From Ceratodon purpureus (taxonomy: Eukaryota; Streptophyta; Bryopsida; Pseudoditrichales; Ditrichaceae), in assembly GCA_014871385.1 (NCBI GenBank), contig CM026426.1, forward strand, positions 17,546,183-17,610,182: a stretch of DNA of 64,000 bases. The letters are read 5' to 3'. A model generated the notes under the pieces. The model worked only from the letters and a program-made list of their open reading frames with translations. It was not told where the DNA came from and searched no databases. Below, in pieces: positions 10,611-22,908 of the stretch. Every line of letters starts with the position of its first letter. Within the stretch, counting starts at the first letter, position 1. The translations under genes were made by a program, and so were the position numbers.

Positions 10611-13220
10611 CCCCCCTTTTTTAAAATACAAATGATAAAAACATATAATGCTACATCTTCCGACCACATATTAAACTGAACCTGTTAATTTCTTTCACCA
10701 ATTAAAATCAGAACAGCAGTTAATGTTAACATGAACTAAAATACTTCATGGTAATCAAAGCATCTAAATTCTTCAACGAGTCATTATTCCGTACGCTCCA
10801 CCGAAGTTAATGTATGTGTCATTTATTCGAATCATTCTTTCTGTTGTTTCTATCGTACGCATTTCATGCTGTCTACCATCGCACTCCAGAAGTTCCTTGC
10901 AGAAATCGAACTCATCTAAACCTGTTTCAGAAATTGTAATCTTAATAGTTCTCCGTCTTCTTATTCTCCGCTTTGAATTTTTGTTTTTTTAAATACATAA
11001 ATACTTCTATTATACTTTCATTAAACGGCTTCATATTCTCAATTTAATTCGAGTTACCATCTCTTTATGTACTTTTGACGTTCCTCCCTCTATACAATTT
11101 CCACTTTCGAATATGGTTTTCATTTACTTCTTCTTTATTTTCCTCTATGTTTATTCCCCCCTAGTTTATGCCCTTTTTTTAACGTCTAATTCGTCTAATC
11201 TACCACTCCAACCCTCAAAGCTCCATAAATGTCACTGTTGAATTTCTTCCTTTCATATCGTTTCGAACGTTCGTATTTCGATTTATTTCCTCCATGACCC
11301 ATGTTAAAGTATATTTTACTAATTCGACCACTATTCCACCATTTTACTAATTCTACCCTACTGCTTTAGTTTTGAATTATATTCTACTAGATGTACCCTA
11401 CTGCTTTAGTTTTTATTGAGTACTGTACCCCTCTTTCATATATACGTTTTGAACTCTCCATGTATCACTACATCATGGCCGACTTCTATTTCTTCTAATA
11501 ATTATAATTTCGATACTTTCCCTCTCAAACTATTTTTTTTTCGTCTATTATTTCGATGGTTCACTCATTTGTTTACTTATGAATATACTTCTACTTCACA
11601 GTCTCCCCAAGTGTATCGATACGTTATTTCTTAATATTACACCCGTCGTCGTTATAGTTCTAATATTCATATCCGTCCTCAAACCTCTTATTCTTTGTGT
11701 TGTTCATTAATTTAATTAATTACTATTCCGAAACAATACCACCCTACCAAACATCTTTCATCAGTATTTTTAGTATTCCAATAATATATATATATATTTC
11801 TAAAATTATGTCCCGTCAATATACGTTTTCGTGTAATAATTTTATTTCCGTACTTGTAGCTCCAAGTATTTCACGTCGTGACTTTTTAATTTTTCCTTGG
11901 TACAGTATAGTCTATGTGTCTCTATGAATTATCGTGTTTGTTAAATTCTCTCATTGTGTCATTAGTAAGTGATTACTTTTGTACGTATATACTATACATT
12001 GTACAAGTTAGAATCCAATTCCATATTTATATTTACGTTAAAGTGTATATGAATAAACATATATTCGTATAGTATAAAATGTAAATGTCTTACCTAATTT
12101 ATTTATTTTATTTCATATAAGTTACAACTCAATTCTGGGCGTGGGAAACTAGAATTGTTTATAAAAACAATGATTTCAATTTTAGTCGTTCACAAATTGG
12201 CATTATTCAGTGACGATTGAATGTTTTGTGTTTTTGTTTTATTTTTTACTATTATCCCTTCCTCATCTCATAATGTGAGCTAGTGATTTTTTTTTTAATG
12301 TTAACAGAGTACTAGGATATGGGAGTGTGTAAAATAAAAGACATAAAAGTGCAAGGAGAGTTTTTATATTTCATATAACTCTAAACTAGGCATGAGAAAT
12401 TAGAATTGGACCATTTGTTATGAAAACAATGATTTGAGTTTTATTCCTCCCATGAATTCCATAATCCCAAGAGAATTGAGTGTTTTTTTTTTGTTTTTTC
12501 AATTTATTATTATCTCCAGTTTCTCTCATAATCTAAACTACTATTTATGTTTTTATTTTTGATTTTATCAAAATACTAAAGAACGGAAGTATGTAAAATT
12601 AAAGAAATAAAACTGGGGTAAATCATTCCATAAAAACTTAGAATCAAAGAATCTATATAAATATTTTCATTGTGTACCACTATTCGAGAAGAAATTGGAT
12701 CTATATATCTAAGAGATTTATGAAACCGTAAACCGGTAAAATATAAATGCAAATCTCTTAACCATTTAAACGTAAGTTGCACCGCATGAAAAACCAAGTG
12801 TGTACATGAATTTATGCGTTGAATTACTTCTAATGCATTCTCTCCGCGATGTTCCTCTTATCATCTCGTTGTTGACATTTACTCTTTTGATTCGTTAGTA
12901 TAAAATGTTAATTCATTACCGTATGCTAAAACATGAGTAACTTCGTTTCTTTAAATGAGAATTGGTAAAAACTGTTTTAGTATACCCACAATGTTTACGG
13001 TTCTTTCCATTCAATAGGATATATATTCTTCTTCATAAACGTGTTCACATTATTTGTAGATCCTAGGGGGTTATCCACCCCCAAAGAACCAAAATATCAC
13101 ATAGTTCATTGGATCCCAATTTCAAACGTCGACCCCACCTCCCCGATCACAGGATCTTCAGGACATTCCCCACAATATCCGGGATATGTCTGAATTTCCC
13201 ATTTGGAGGAGATATGCAGT

Positions 13221-13248
13221 CCAAACAATCCCAAGTGGGATTGTTTGG
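13221..13248. repeat. 28-bp inverted repeat (13-bp arms)
   Basis: CCAAACAATCCCA, two bases, then TGGGATTGTTTGG: a perfect stem in the hAT core next to a roughly 70-bp almost pure purine tract (13249-13321). Confidence 0.7.
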
Positions 13249-14314
13249 GACAAGAAGGAGGGGGGAGAGTAGGGGAGGAGAGGGGGGGAGGAGAGGAGAG
13301 AAAAAACAAGGGGAGGGGAGTTCCTTCGACCCTCCCCCCCCCCCTCCCTCCCCGCCGTCCCCGGGAACGGCCGCGGCCGACCCCGCGTGGACGGCCGTCG
13401 CCCACGGCCGTCGGATCTTCTCCGGCGAGAAGATCCTACGGCTGCGGACGACATCCGTCCACGCGGGGACGGCCGTGGTCGACCCCGTGTGGACGGCCGC
13501 GGCCGACACCGCGGTCACAGCCCCCGGACCCCGGGGACGGCCACGGCCGACTCCGCGGTCGGAGGGGCCGTCCGCGTGGATGGCCATGGCCGACCACGCC
13601 GCCGCAGCCTCCGACCGCGGGGTGGAGCACGGCCGTCCCTGCGGTTGGCCGCGGCCGACCCCGGGGACGGCCGTCCACGTGGCCGTCCACGTGGTTCGAT
13701 CCCGTGGCCGTCCCCGCGGCCGACCGCGGAGACGGCCGCCTGATCGGACGGCCCTCCCAGGCTGACCATGGGTGCCGCGGGCCGTCCGATCCCGCGGCCG
13801 TCGCCGTGGCCGAGTGCGGGGACGGCCAGAGGGATCGGACGGCCCGCGGTCGGCCGCGGCGATCGGGCGGTCCCTGATGGCCCGCGCCGGGGTGGATCTG
13901 GGCTGTTGGATCCTGCGGCCGTCCCCGTGGCCGTCCGCGCGGTCGGCCAGGGCGACGGCCGTGGGATCCGACGGCCTTGGAGGGCCGCCCACATCCGACG
14001 GCTCGCGATGTGCCAGCACGGCCGCATCTTGGCGGTCGGATCGACGTGCGGCCGTCCCCAGCGACATCGCGGCCGTCTCTGTGGCCGTCCCCGTGGACGT
14101 CCCCGCGAACGGACGGCCGAGATGGGGTGTGGTGGCGGGATCGGCCGATCGGACGGTTGGGGAATGTTTTTATCCCTCCGGGGTCGCAAAATTTTTACCG
14201 CGACGTAATTCTCGAGCGTCGGGGACGCCATGTCCGGGACGGGGGACGTCCGGGTCGGACGTCTTGACGTCCGGAGCCGGGTCGGACGTCTATTTGAACA
14301 ACCCTGGGTAGGAG

Positions 14315-14779
14315 CCACTTGTTAGTGGACAACCATTTGAAGCCATGGATTTTTAAGATTTGATTAGTGTGTTATATTCAAGATCATTAATATGTAGAAG
14401 TTGTTCTTTGACATGATCATTGTTATAATCTATAATTGGGATATATAGTGAAATTTTATGAGTGACCGATTTAAAAAACATAAACAACTTCGTAGTTTCC
14501 CACCGATCAGGTGTGATGCTTAAGCCCAGATTTCGAAATATCGATTTTTGTGAACATTCAACCACGTCGATTACATTGTATTGTTCTCTACTAAATAAAA
14601 TTGTTCTACTCCCCTAGTTGGGAAATTGATATCAACATTATCGCGTAACCAAGGAAATAAATCTTTCCTGGGGAGTGAGATTATGCGAACCAAAAAACTC
14701 GTTGCCTTAATATAAGTACTATGAAATTATCAACTAGGTATTCACTAGTCCGTCAAGGTTCTTTCCGGGCAAACCACTT
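14315..14779. other. Gene-less AT-rich stretch
   Basis: Only short weak frames. It lies between the right end of the hAT element and palindrome copy 6. Confidence 0.4.
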
Positions 14780-14795
14780 GGCGCTGACGCCATCA
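14780..14795. repeat. Palindromic intergenic motif, copy 6
   Basis: TTGGCGCTGACGCCAT, 20 bp upstream of a short Cys-rich frame and about 500 bp beyond the end of the 15297-15998 gene. Confidence 0.7.
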
Positions 14796-14815
14796 ATAAA
14801 ATTTGATATCAGAAA

Positions 14816-15013
14816 ATGAAAAGTCGCTCCTCCCTGGATCGACATGTATGTCAATTCAAATGCACGAGAAAATGCAGGTTCCAAGCATCTGGTTGTCTTG
14901 TTGGTTGTGCGTGTTTAACTTTGAAAAATTGTGAATCCAATGCAAGTTGCAAGTCCATCGAAGTCAGAAATCCAATAGGAGCGTGTATGAATAAATATGT
15001 CACGAAAATATAG
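14816..15013 (+). CDS. Short cysteine-rich ORF
   Basis: A 65-residue frame with an ATG and nine cysteines arranged CxxxC, CxxxC, CxxxCxC, C, C: QFKCTRKCRFQ, then GCLVGCACLTLKNC, then RNPIGAC. The spacing recalls CXC/tesmin-like or other zinc-binding Cys-rich modules often seen at the ends of plant mobile-element or chromatin proteins. It may be a real small protein or the surviving exon of a larger dead gene. No secretion signal is visible. It starts just after palindrome copy 6. Confidence 0.3.
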   Translation: MKSRSSLDRHVCQFKCTRKCRFQASGCLVGCACLTLKNCESNASCKSIEVRNPIGACMNKYVTKI

Positions 15014-15296
15014 AGGGTTCATACAAAGATGACACATATCGCAGCTTGGGAGTCAATTCGAAATGGCATGTTACCTGATGAGTTTGGGTTATCAACCTCC
15101 TGCTTAATATTACTAGCGACATTACTACGGAATAGCAGATCGATAAAAATTTGGCGTAGACTATTTTATATATGTTTTTGAAATCTATGACTATATCACA
15201 CTTATCGAGAGCTGTTATATTCAAGATAATGAAATGTCATAATGTCACTACTATAGATTTTCAACATTGTAAGATCGATCATTATATCATAAAATA

Positions 15297-15998
15297 TTAC
15301 ATCCAACGAACTTCAACTACAGACGCACTGATGTCCTGCTGTTTTGGCCCGGTTACAGTACCACCACAAATCCAACGATCACCTGCCCGTTTCCACGCGC
15401 TAACTGTCCTCACTGCTAAGGAGTCAAGGCCACAAACAACTGCCAAGGTCTCGGAGCTTGAAACAACTGGAGTGTCGACAATCGACAAAAAAGATAGTTT
15501 GTCGAAGTCATCACTAAGGTAGTTGTCCTCCCAGAAATCAACCATTATCATCGTTTGACCACTGGGCTGAGAGGGCAGCGATTTCACCATGGCTATGCAA
15601 ATTGAGTCGTTCCTGAGGTTGCCCTGCCCGATACCCTGGATCTGCGATGCGGTCACGGGAGCAACTACGCCGCCGTTAGTCACCTCCCTAAAGCCATGGC
15701 CGTGTTCCCACTCTAACAATATTAGGCACCTCATCCTCTGCAGGTTTCCTCCACTAGGATTCTCGGGGTCTAGGTAACGAATTGGACATGTATGAACTTT
15801 GAGTAGCCAAGTCTTTGCGTTCGCGGACCAATCCTCAGAGGACTGGTACACTGAGAATTCTACACCCAAGTTTGGTGTTCGTTCACGAAGTAGTATATCC
15901 CAAAGTTGAGGTTCTCTCAAAGTGCGTGACTCTGATATGAAATGTGATGAATCGTTGAACATGGTGTATACAAAAGACATCCTGAAAAAGCTGGGCAA
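15297..15998 (-). CDS. Hypothetical protein, paralogue of the 6463-7119 gene
   Basis: An intact 233-residue frame with the same ordered blocks as 6463-7119: EPQLWDILLRERTPN, SEDWSANAKTWLLKVH, LILLEWEHGHGFRE, DFWEDNYLSDDFDKLSFLSIVD, WICGGTVTG. No recognised domain. A TATA-like element (GGGTATATACATG, reverse strand, about 16030-16042) lies about 35 bp upstream of the longest ATG; an internal Met near residue 7 is an alternative start. It is bracketed by palindromes at 14780 and 16385. Two open, clearly divergent copies imply protein-level selection. Confidence 0.6.
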   Translation of the reverse strand: MPSFFRMSFVYTMFNDSSHFISESRTLREPQLWDILLRERTPNLGVEFSVYQSSEDWSANAKTWLLKVHTCPIRYLDPENPSGGNLQRMRCLILLEWEHGHGFREVTNGGVVAPVTASQIQGIGQGNLRNDSICIAMVKSLPSQPSGQTMIMVDFWEDNYLSDDFDKLSFLSIVDTPVVSSSETLAVVCGLDSLAVRTVSAWKRAGDRWICGGTVTGPKQQDISASVVEVRWM

Positions 15999-16384
15999 CT
16001 CAACTATTGCATATCAAACATCCAAACGCATGTATATACCCGTCTCCAGGGTTTGAGTTGTCACGATCAATATTGCCGGCGGTTTATTAATGCTAGGAGT
16101 GCTGGGACTCCGATCTAAAAACAACCTTCTCCGATTTACCTATCAGACACATGGCAGCCGTCGAAATTCAGCCGTCACGAGGCTTCATTTTCCGAATAAA
16201 GTATCTTCACATTAGAACACCGCTATATCAATGACTTGATTTGTATCAGTTTAGGATTCAGTGGATTTGGTGCCGTCTAGGCCACGTCTTTAAGAGCGTT
16301 TGCTGTACAATTGACGGGTAGTCCAAATGCCGCTCCTTGCTTAAATGCGGAATCCCTCACGGATCGCGTTAGTTGGCATGGCCG

Positions 16385-16402
16385 TTTGGCGCCTGCGCCA
16401 TT
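16385..16402. repeat. Palindromic intergenic motif, copy 7
   Basis: TTTGGCGCCTGCGCCATT, between divergent genes. A TATA box for the + strand gene follows 32 bp downstream. Confidence 0.8.
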
Positions 16403-16433
16403 GGAAATAGCATAGCAGAGTGGCAACACTCAG

Positions 16434-16441
16434 TATAAATA
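16434..16441 (+). promoter_or_regulatory. TATA box of the 16508 gene
   Basis: TATAAATA, 67 bp upstream of the ATG at 16508. Confidence 0.6.
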
Positions 16442-16507
16442 TCTGGAGCCATAACCGACGGTTATCACAGTTTGGTGCTTTGCTATGTCGTGTTGTCCTA
16501 AGCGACA

Positions 16508-17066
16508 ATGAGCTTAATTGATGGATTTTTGGGCGACCTTGTTCTCAAGGATATCGTCCCAAAACTTAGACTTACTGTTGATAGCACTGGAGAATGCTCT
16601 GGCAATTGCGATGCAATACTTGTTGTCCTTTCGAGGCTGCGACAGTGTTGGGCAACGTCCAAGAAATGGAAGTCCATTATTGAGTAGACACTGGAATGGT
16701 CAGCGTGGCGTTTAGCAAGGTGGGAAGCTGAACAACATCGGTTGGTGTCGAACAGTCCTGGTAAGAACGAACCCTATTTAGTGGAGTGAATTGGAATTCG
16801 CCTGGTATATTGCATACCTACTTACTAGAAGCTGCGCCTCTGCAGGGCAAGAATATAAAATGATTCAAACTTGTCCTCGGAACGTGCTGATTGGGAAATC
16901 AGACGCTCTGGAGAACTTCATTTTCAACTTCAATATGTTTTCCCGATCCCGTGATCAGTGGACGGAGTGTAAGCGATGTCCGCAACTCAAGTGGGCGGAT
17001 GTCGAGCTGTGGTTTTCAACACTTACGATCAACGAGCTCGTGATGGTTCGTAACAGACTAAAGTAG
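16508..17066 (+). pseudogene. F-box-like protein, paralogue of 17990-18502
   Basis: From the ATG: GDLVLKDIVPKL, then LSRLRQCWATSKKWKSIIE, then WSAWRLARWE. This is the L-x-x-L...VSxxWxxxI...LxRLA pattern of a degenerate F-box, the Skp1-binding domain of SCF ubiquitin ligases. A TAG follows KSIIE, and a frame change leads into 16791-17066, where FNFNMFSRSRDQW and INELVMVRNRL align with FNINWSVFRSSW and VELDQLRSLLL of the neighbouring gene. It is broken in this copy, with a good TATA box and palindromes on both sides (16385, 17238). The F-box call is by pattern only. Confidence 0.5.
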
Positions 17067-17237
17067 TAGATTGTGGACAGTTTTCGACAAGTTAGAGTAG
17101 TCAATATTTTCTCATTTTTGGATATGATGTAGTATCCAAAATACGCTATAAAGTTCTACTTTTAATCAATCTGACTCTCAATAAATATGACATTCTTGCG
17201 ATATCCAATCACTTCGTACATTCCATCATCCAAGTTG

Positions 17238-17255
17238 TTGGCGCTGGCGCCAAAT
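17238..17255. repeat. Palindromic intergenic motif, copy 8
   Basis: TTGGCGCTGGCGCCAAAT, 170 bp past the end of the 16508-17066 gene. Confidence 0.75.
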
Positions 17256-17368
17256 CAATCGTGCGGTCACTCTCTGCATCCACTCCTTCAATCATCTGTG
17301 ATGTATGAGATCTTTGCAAATTCTTGAGCTCTCTGTGTTACAGTTTGCACTGGGGAAAGTTAGCTTGT

Positions 17369-17420
17369 GAGCGGAGAGCGTAGAGCGGAGAGCAGAGAGC
17401 AGAGAATGGAGAGCAGAGAT
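17369..17420. repeat. GGAGAGC microsatellite-like tract
   Basis: Repeats of GAGCGGAGAGC/GAGCAGAGAGC over about 50 bp. No gene lies between 17256 and 17980. Confidence 0.6.
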
Positions 17421-17989
17421 TTGATATTTAGCCAAATTTTCAAAAGCAAAGTGAATCCTATAACCGTGGAAATAAACCAAAAAAAGGCATGATTTTGTTA
17501 CTTTTTTTAGTAAAGGTGTATATATCCGTGGAATTCAGGGTTATGTCTGGTAAAAAAATTTTACGTTTTAATTTTGAGGCACAAATTAGGGCTGATGTCA
17601 TGATGACGTCATGCATACAATCCTTTACAATTGGTCCATTATTGGATCTAGATACAAGTATTCCAGCATGATGTTTTTAGATCAGAACAGTAAATATTGA
17701 AAAGAAAACTATAAGAAAAAAAAATTCACAAAAGCTAAAGTTAATGGTCTGAAACCTTCGTAAAAAATATATCAAAGTTCGTGTACAATATTCGAGCTGC
17801 AAAAACCAAGATGTATACCATGTCAGAGTGCTTGTTTTGGTCAAAGAATTCTCAATCTTTAGATAAGACCATTCCTACCTTAAGTGGTCAAGCAACGATC
17901 TACATAAACCTTAGCAGATGTCCTTGAAGTTGTATTAGCTCAATGATTTCTGTAGAATTTAATCTTGTACTTGTTAGTTGTGTGAAGGT

Positions 17990-18502
17990 ATGGGCGATTC
18001 ATTTGAGGTCGTTGCCTGTAAAATGATTTTACAGGATCTGCTTAAGCGGATGGCGGATGGGCCTAACCCCTGGGATCATATAGGTAGTAGTGCAACGCAC
18101 GGTTGGACTCCTCCAACGGTAATCACGTTTGAAGACGTCGAGAACGCTCGAGCTGTGTCGAAGAGGTGGAAGCGTGAGATTGACAGCAGTCCTGAATATG
18201 CATGCCTTCGGCTAGCGAGGTAGAATTACTTTTCGTACGAGGGTCGCCATTGGAGTCCGAAGGACGAATATGAAGTTAATCAGTTCAACATCAACTGGAG
18301 TGTTTTTAGGAGTTCTTGGGAACTTACAAATCCAATTTACAACGAGAGGATAGGGACAGCGTCCCTTGGAGAACTTAGTTGCGTTGAGTTAGATCAATTG
18401 AGGTCATTGCTATTGGCCAATGGGAATCAGGTCTTGGATGTGCCGGAAGGGGAGAAAATTTCTCCGAGAGATTGTATCTGGATCTCTCCCAAGAATAGGT
18501 AA
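17990..18502 (+). pseudogene. F-box-like protein with one in-frame stop
   Basis: The ATG at 17990 opens MGDSFEVVACKMILQDLLKRM, then VENARAVSKRWKREIDSSPEY followed by LRLAR, a recognisable F-box-like N-terminus. A TAG at 18221 is followed by an uninterrupted frame to the TAA at 18500-18502, beginning NYFSYEGRHWSPKDEYEVNQF. Without the stop this would be about 170 residues and colinear with the 16508 gene. The stop is C-to-T compatible (CAG to TAG). It is either a recent pseudogene or polymorphic. No palindrome was found downstream. Confidence 0.5.
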
Positions 18503-21500
18503 CATGGCTATGGTTTAGTGTGAGATTTGGAATGATTAAGAGAAAAATTATAGCACAATATACATTTTGAGCTTTACGGTTGTGACATTTCATCCTTTAC
18601 ATACACTGATACGAACTGGAAATGAGAATCATAACTACTTTAGGGTGTTTGCAGTAGAGTAGACGAAGGATTACGCAATCAATTCCAATTAAATGAAATC
18701 AAATTAGATGAAAACAATGATAGACCAAAGCCTCCTCCAAACTCACAACATGCTACAATCGCTACTTCCACTCTCAGAACTAGATGACTCTGAATCTCCT
18801 TCTACAGCCTCTGCATCGACGAATACAAGGGCCCTGGGATCAAAAGTACTTGACCAACTAGGAACATATGTAAGGGCTCTAGATTGAAACGCTTGTGCTA
18901 AGCCCTCTGCATAATCCGGAAGTATATAAGGCAGAATTGGACTGGGATGAAGACGCCATGATGGAATGGACACGGGCCTTGGCCTACGTGGCGGTGTTGC
19001 CGCAACTACTCTGCAAGAGAAAATCGATAGTGGTAAGAATAAGTGGGTGAAGATGGAATCAGTAAAGAAGCAAAGAGAACTAGCCCAGAAGTTAGAAAAT
19101 GTAAAGTAGAACTTATAGTACTTATCTTGTCTTGCTCTCTTTGGAGGTGCTTCTTCCACTGCTGCCGGTCTAGGATGTTTAGGAGGGCCCATGGCGGATG
19201 ACGTAGCCATATTTGGTTTGAGAAGGGCGTTGAATATGGCTTCGTCCTCCTCACAAGCAATAATATGACGACCAATACTCTGGCAAGCCTTGATGGAGGC
19301 ACCTGAAACACGTAGCACAAGAATGAAGTGAGTCCCTGTGGAGAAAATCAGAGGATGGAAAAGCAGAAACTGTGAATGAAGGATTACTTGTTCCTGCCAT
19401 CCACTCAAAGACTATGTCACCGGGGTGGACATCTCCTCAATTATGCCCTACATCATCCCTTGGCCCTCTCCACGGCACCTCTCCATTCATGTGCTGCGAT
19501 TCCACATCGGTGAAGTTGAGAATGGCATCACTCTCGGTAATGTGGAGGTCGTTGTATACGACATCGGATTTCTTCGTTTGGAAAGTGAAGTTGGATGGGG
19601 GATGGCCACCACGAACAAAGACGCGCACCCAAAATCGAAGAGACTGCGGGACACTACAATATGTGAGTGTAAATAATGATAAAGTTTAGCAGAATGCAAA
19701 GACAAGGAAAGATTATGATGTACATACCAAGGAGCCGGGGATCGTAGGGTGAGCCAAGCCTAGTGCATTGAAGCCCCACCAGTCTGAGTGCTGCACGAAG
19801 GAATTGTCCTTAGCCTGTACAGAAATATGCGCAGCAAGGTCTTGGTCGTTGTTGTGGATTATGCAAAGAGCACCATCGTACTGCAAATAATGTCTTGCAA
19901 ATTCGAAGATGTTCCACACATAATCCTTATCACGAGAGTTCCAAGGTGGAATGACGTGGGGGGAATCAGACACCGAAGGGCCCGGAAGATTCTCAGGGAT
20001 GTCGGCATTGATCAAATCAAATCCCAAGTGATTCTGGTCTTTGCAACGTTCAGAAACTCCGTTTTGGCGGCCTGCTCCAAACTAGAGGAAACAAGACAGA
20101 ACAAGTTGAACATTATAAGATTTACAGCATTGTATATATCAAAGGGAAATCACTAAGCAACGGATCATATCTTTCAAACGATGTCTAGAGCCTTGTTCCA
20201 TTCGCGATTGCCACCTATGTCAGAGAGCTCCTTGTGTCGAAGCAAAACTGTATCCACAAAGGAGTTGATGACATAAACCTGTGTGGAATTCGGAGTTCCT
20301 GCGGAAGAAGTAGTCTGCAGAAATTGCTTGGTCTTTCTCTGCTCAAGGAGACTTCTGGTGATTTTGGAAGCACTGATCAAGGAAGGAGCTGGCGAAGAAG
20401 TTGGAGAGGGCTTCATGACAGCATTACCTGGAGAGGGCTCTGGTGCCTTCTGCCCTGGCGCGGAAGACTCCGCACCGGTTTGCTGTGATGCCTCTGATTG
20501 AGAACGCAGTGATTTAAGTCGCCGCCCCCTCCCTCTCTTTGGTGGAGGAGCAGATGATTGATCCTGCTGTCCTTCGAATTCTTCTGCACCATCCACCGTG
20601 TCTTCGACCACCACCTCACCCCCATCGTGTAAATTCTTAACGTCCACCTCCGAGTCAATAGTGAAACCACGAGAGCAATCAAGATACCAGCATCCAGCTT
20701 CCAAGTGAGGAGCTTTGTACCTTATCAACTGCTGTGGAGAGTAGATACAGTGGTCCGAGCTTCTCTGAATCCATGAAGTGAAGTACTTGGGGAGCTGCTG
20801 GACGTTGATGGCCCCCTTCAAAACAAGCTTTCGCTTGAAGTACCTAAGGAAACCAATTTTTAGAAGGTTATTAGCATTGAAAAAGCTAGAGCGAATTATA
20901 AAATGCAAATGCATAAAAGTTAGGTAACGTACCGGTAAATAACCCGCTTGACAACTTGAGCGGTTCCAGGGAATTTAGCAAAATTGGTCTTCTTGTCAAA
21001 GGGCTTCTCAGCCTTCTTTCCAATGAACGTAGGGAAGGCCTTGTCCCATAACAGAATACATGAACTCTCCACATAATCGCCTGGCTGTTGGACATCAGGA
21101 AATGCCCTCCAATTGATATCGAGGTTCTCTGCCTTGAATATGTCCTCGACTTCGTTGATGACGGCTTCCTCCAACTGTAAAACAAAATTCAAATAAGTAG
21201 CAACGAGAAAGAATTCAGTAAAATAAGAAAGCATGTTGTATTTGGAAAGGTATATTTCGAAACCATACCCCAGCCCAGAATGAAGCCTTGTTCAACCAAG
21301 GGTTGAATTCAGTATCCTTGAATTCGGGCGGTGGAAATCTATAAGACAGTCGGGAACTCAGAGATGAGTCCCACCACCTCAGCCACCGAGCCTTGTACTT
21401 GGCCTCAACAGCCGCTGGAACAATCTTCTGGAGCTTATCGAGGGACATCTCAGGTTTAGAGGACTGACTGTAATGCCGATTGATCTGCCACGAGTAGAGA

Positions 21501-22133
21501 AGTATTAGAAAATATAATTGCTTAATGTTGTTACAATTTCAAATACCGAATTGAAATCTAGTGAAGGTCTCACCTCATTGAGGAAGTCGTCTCCATTCTT
21601 GGGATTTGCAATCGCCAAGTACTTGGTGAAGTCCTTCCTCTTAATGAGGTCCACCATTCTATCTGATGCGTCATTCATGACATCCGAAACCGTAGATGCA
21701 GTCTATTCATCCGGCGATGTCTTCTCAAGATAGGCCCTAGCTGCTTCATCCGAGGCCACTGCAATTTCCCGCTGTAGAAAGATAACCAAATCTTAGAGAA
21801 TTCATAAATGAAGAAATAGTAGTTTGCAAAGAGTCACAGGAGATAAACTTACCCGTTACAAAAATGCGATGAAAACTTTAGTTGTCAAGGGAAACCATGA
21901 CGGGTTAGGTGGCTTGTTCTTCAAACAGGCATCAAATTCTTCAGGAGTCAGGAGGTCTTTAAACTCCTCCAGCTTCATCATTCCGAATGAGCAGATTCGA
22001 AACAATTCTGCTGGGAGATTACTCTTCACGTGGTCATTCTCAGTCGACCTGAATATCAAATTAGAAAGTAAAAAGAATAAAATATATCAATTATTCAATA
22101 TGGATAACAAATATTCAATACTTATGAACGTAC

Positions 22134-22716
22134 CAGTTGTGTCGTGCATGGCGTGAAGGAGATTGCCCACATGGCCGCGGGGGTCAAGTACAATGCAATG
22201 CACAGATATGTGCCATGATGGGTCGTCCGCATGATGCTTGTTTATATGCCGGAGCCAAGCAAAGAGGCGATGATTACCCTCCCAGACAAAAAACATCTTG
22301 TGCGAGAACTGCATCCACTCCTCGTCTCCACGGATCTCATCATCAAAATGATCACTCGCAGCCCTCCATAAAGGGCTCCAACTAGCCATGATATCCGCCG
22401 TAACATTCTTTGTCTGCTCTTCATTGTTGTACATGGAGATGTACATGACGCGGTCGCCATCTCTATATCTTTTAACAAACTCCCACTCCAAATGCTGTAC
22501 CCCCATTCCGCCCACTGGTCTAACCTTGGCCATTGGGATCATCCTGCATAGAGGCACCAACATTCGAGACTTTTGCCATGGTTTGATCCTGAGGTTGTTG
22601 ATGACGGCTATGGAGTCCACCTTGTGTTGTTTTCGATGCTGCAATTCCCCTTCTATAGCAGTCTTCAAGTTAGTCGGACAAGATGGTTTTGCCAACACAT
22701 CTTGTGTTTGCGTAAC
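22134..22716 (-). other. Exon with ParB/Srx-like GNHR domain
   Basis: The acceptor CTCGCAG precedes 22716; a donor GT follows 22134. The exon encodes about 194 residues. An IPMAKVRPV strand, a middle region, FFVWEGNHRLFAWLRHI and WHISVHCIVLD reproduce the beta-strand / G-x-x-R-x-x-A / beta-strand core of the ParB N-terminal/sulfiredoxin fold, where the GxxR motif binds nucleotide. The fold is inference from the motif alone. Confidence 0.45.
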
Positions 22717-22908
22717 CTGCGAGAAAGTGTGAAAATTAAGAGAAGAATCACAATTAAAGAAATCATGCAAAGAAGAGAAGTATGTAATAGAAAATAACAA
22801 TACAATTTTATAGTGTCATCTCTTTTGTAACAACTCATGTATTATCTGCGCTTGGAGGAACTATCTACGTGATGATCGACTATAATACTCCTTAGACTGT
22901 CTACAGTT

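Larger units (their letters stand above)
9845..14306. mobile_element. Non-autonomous hAT element, 4462 bp
   Basis: Termini are CAGGGTTGT at the left and ACAACCCTG at the right, the classic hAT end. They are flanked by an 8-bp duplication with one mismatch (GGTAGGAC at 9837-9844, GGTAGGAG at 14307-14314). Both subterminal regions (9860-10570 and 13330-14290) are extremely GC-rich and repeat CGTCC/GGACG motifs. The core from about 10620 to 13100 is AT-rich with a T-biased + strand. No transposase remains and I see no gene. Long frames within the GC-rich ends are artefacts of repeat composition. The terminus resembles that of the large hAT at 47148-58061, but the inside is different, so it is a related but distinct family. 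Confidence 0.85.

Noticed and set aside
9853-10679. Several long overlapping frames on both strands (Pro/Arg/Gly-rich)
   Set aside because: They arise from GC-rich tandem repeats in the hAT end; all six frames are open and none has protein-like composition.
13106-14318. Long Arg/Pro/Gly-rich frames up to 306 residues
   Set aside because: Same reason: repetitive GGCCGTCC sequence in the right hAT subterminal region.
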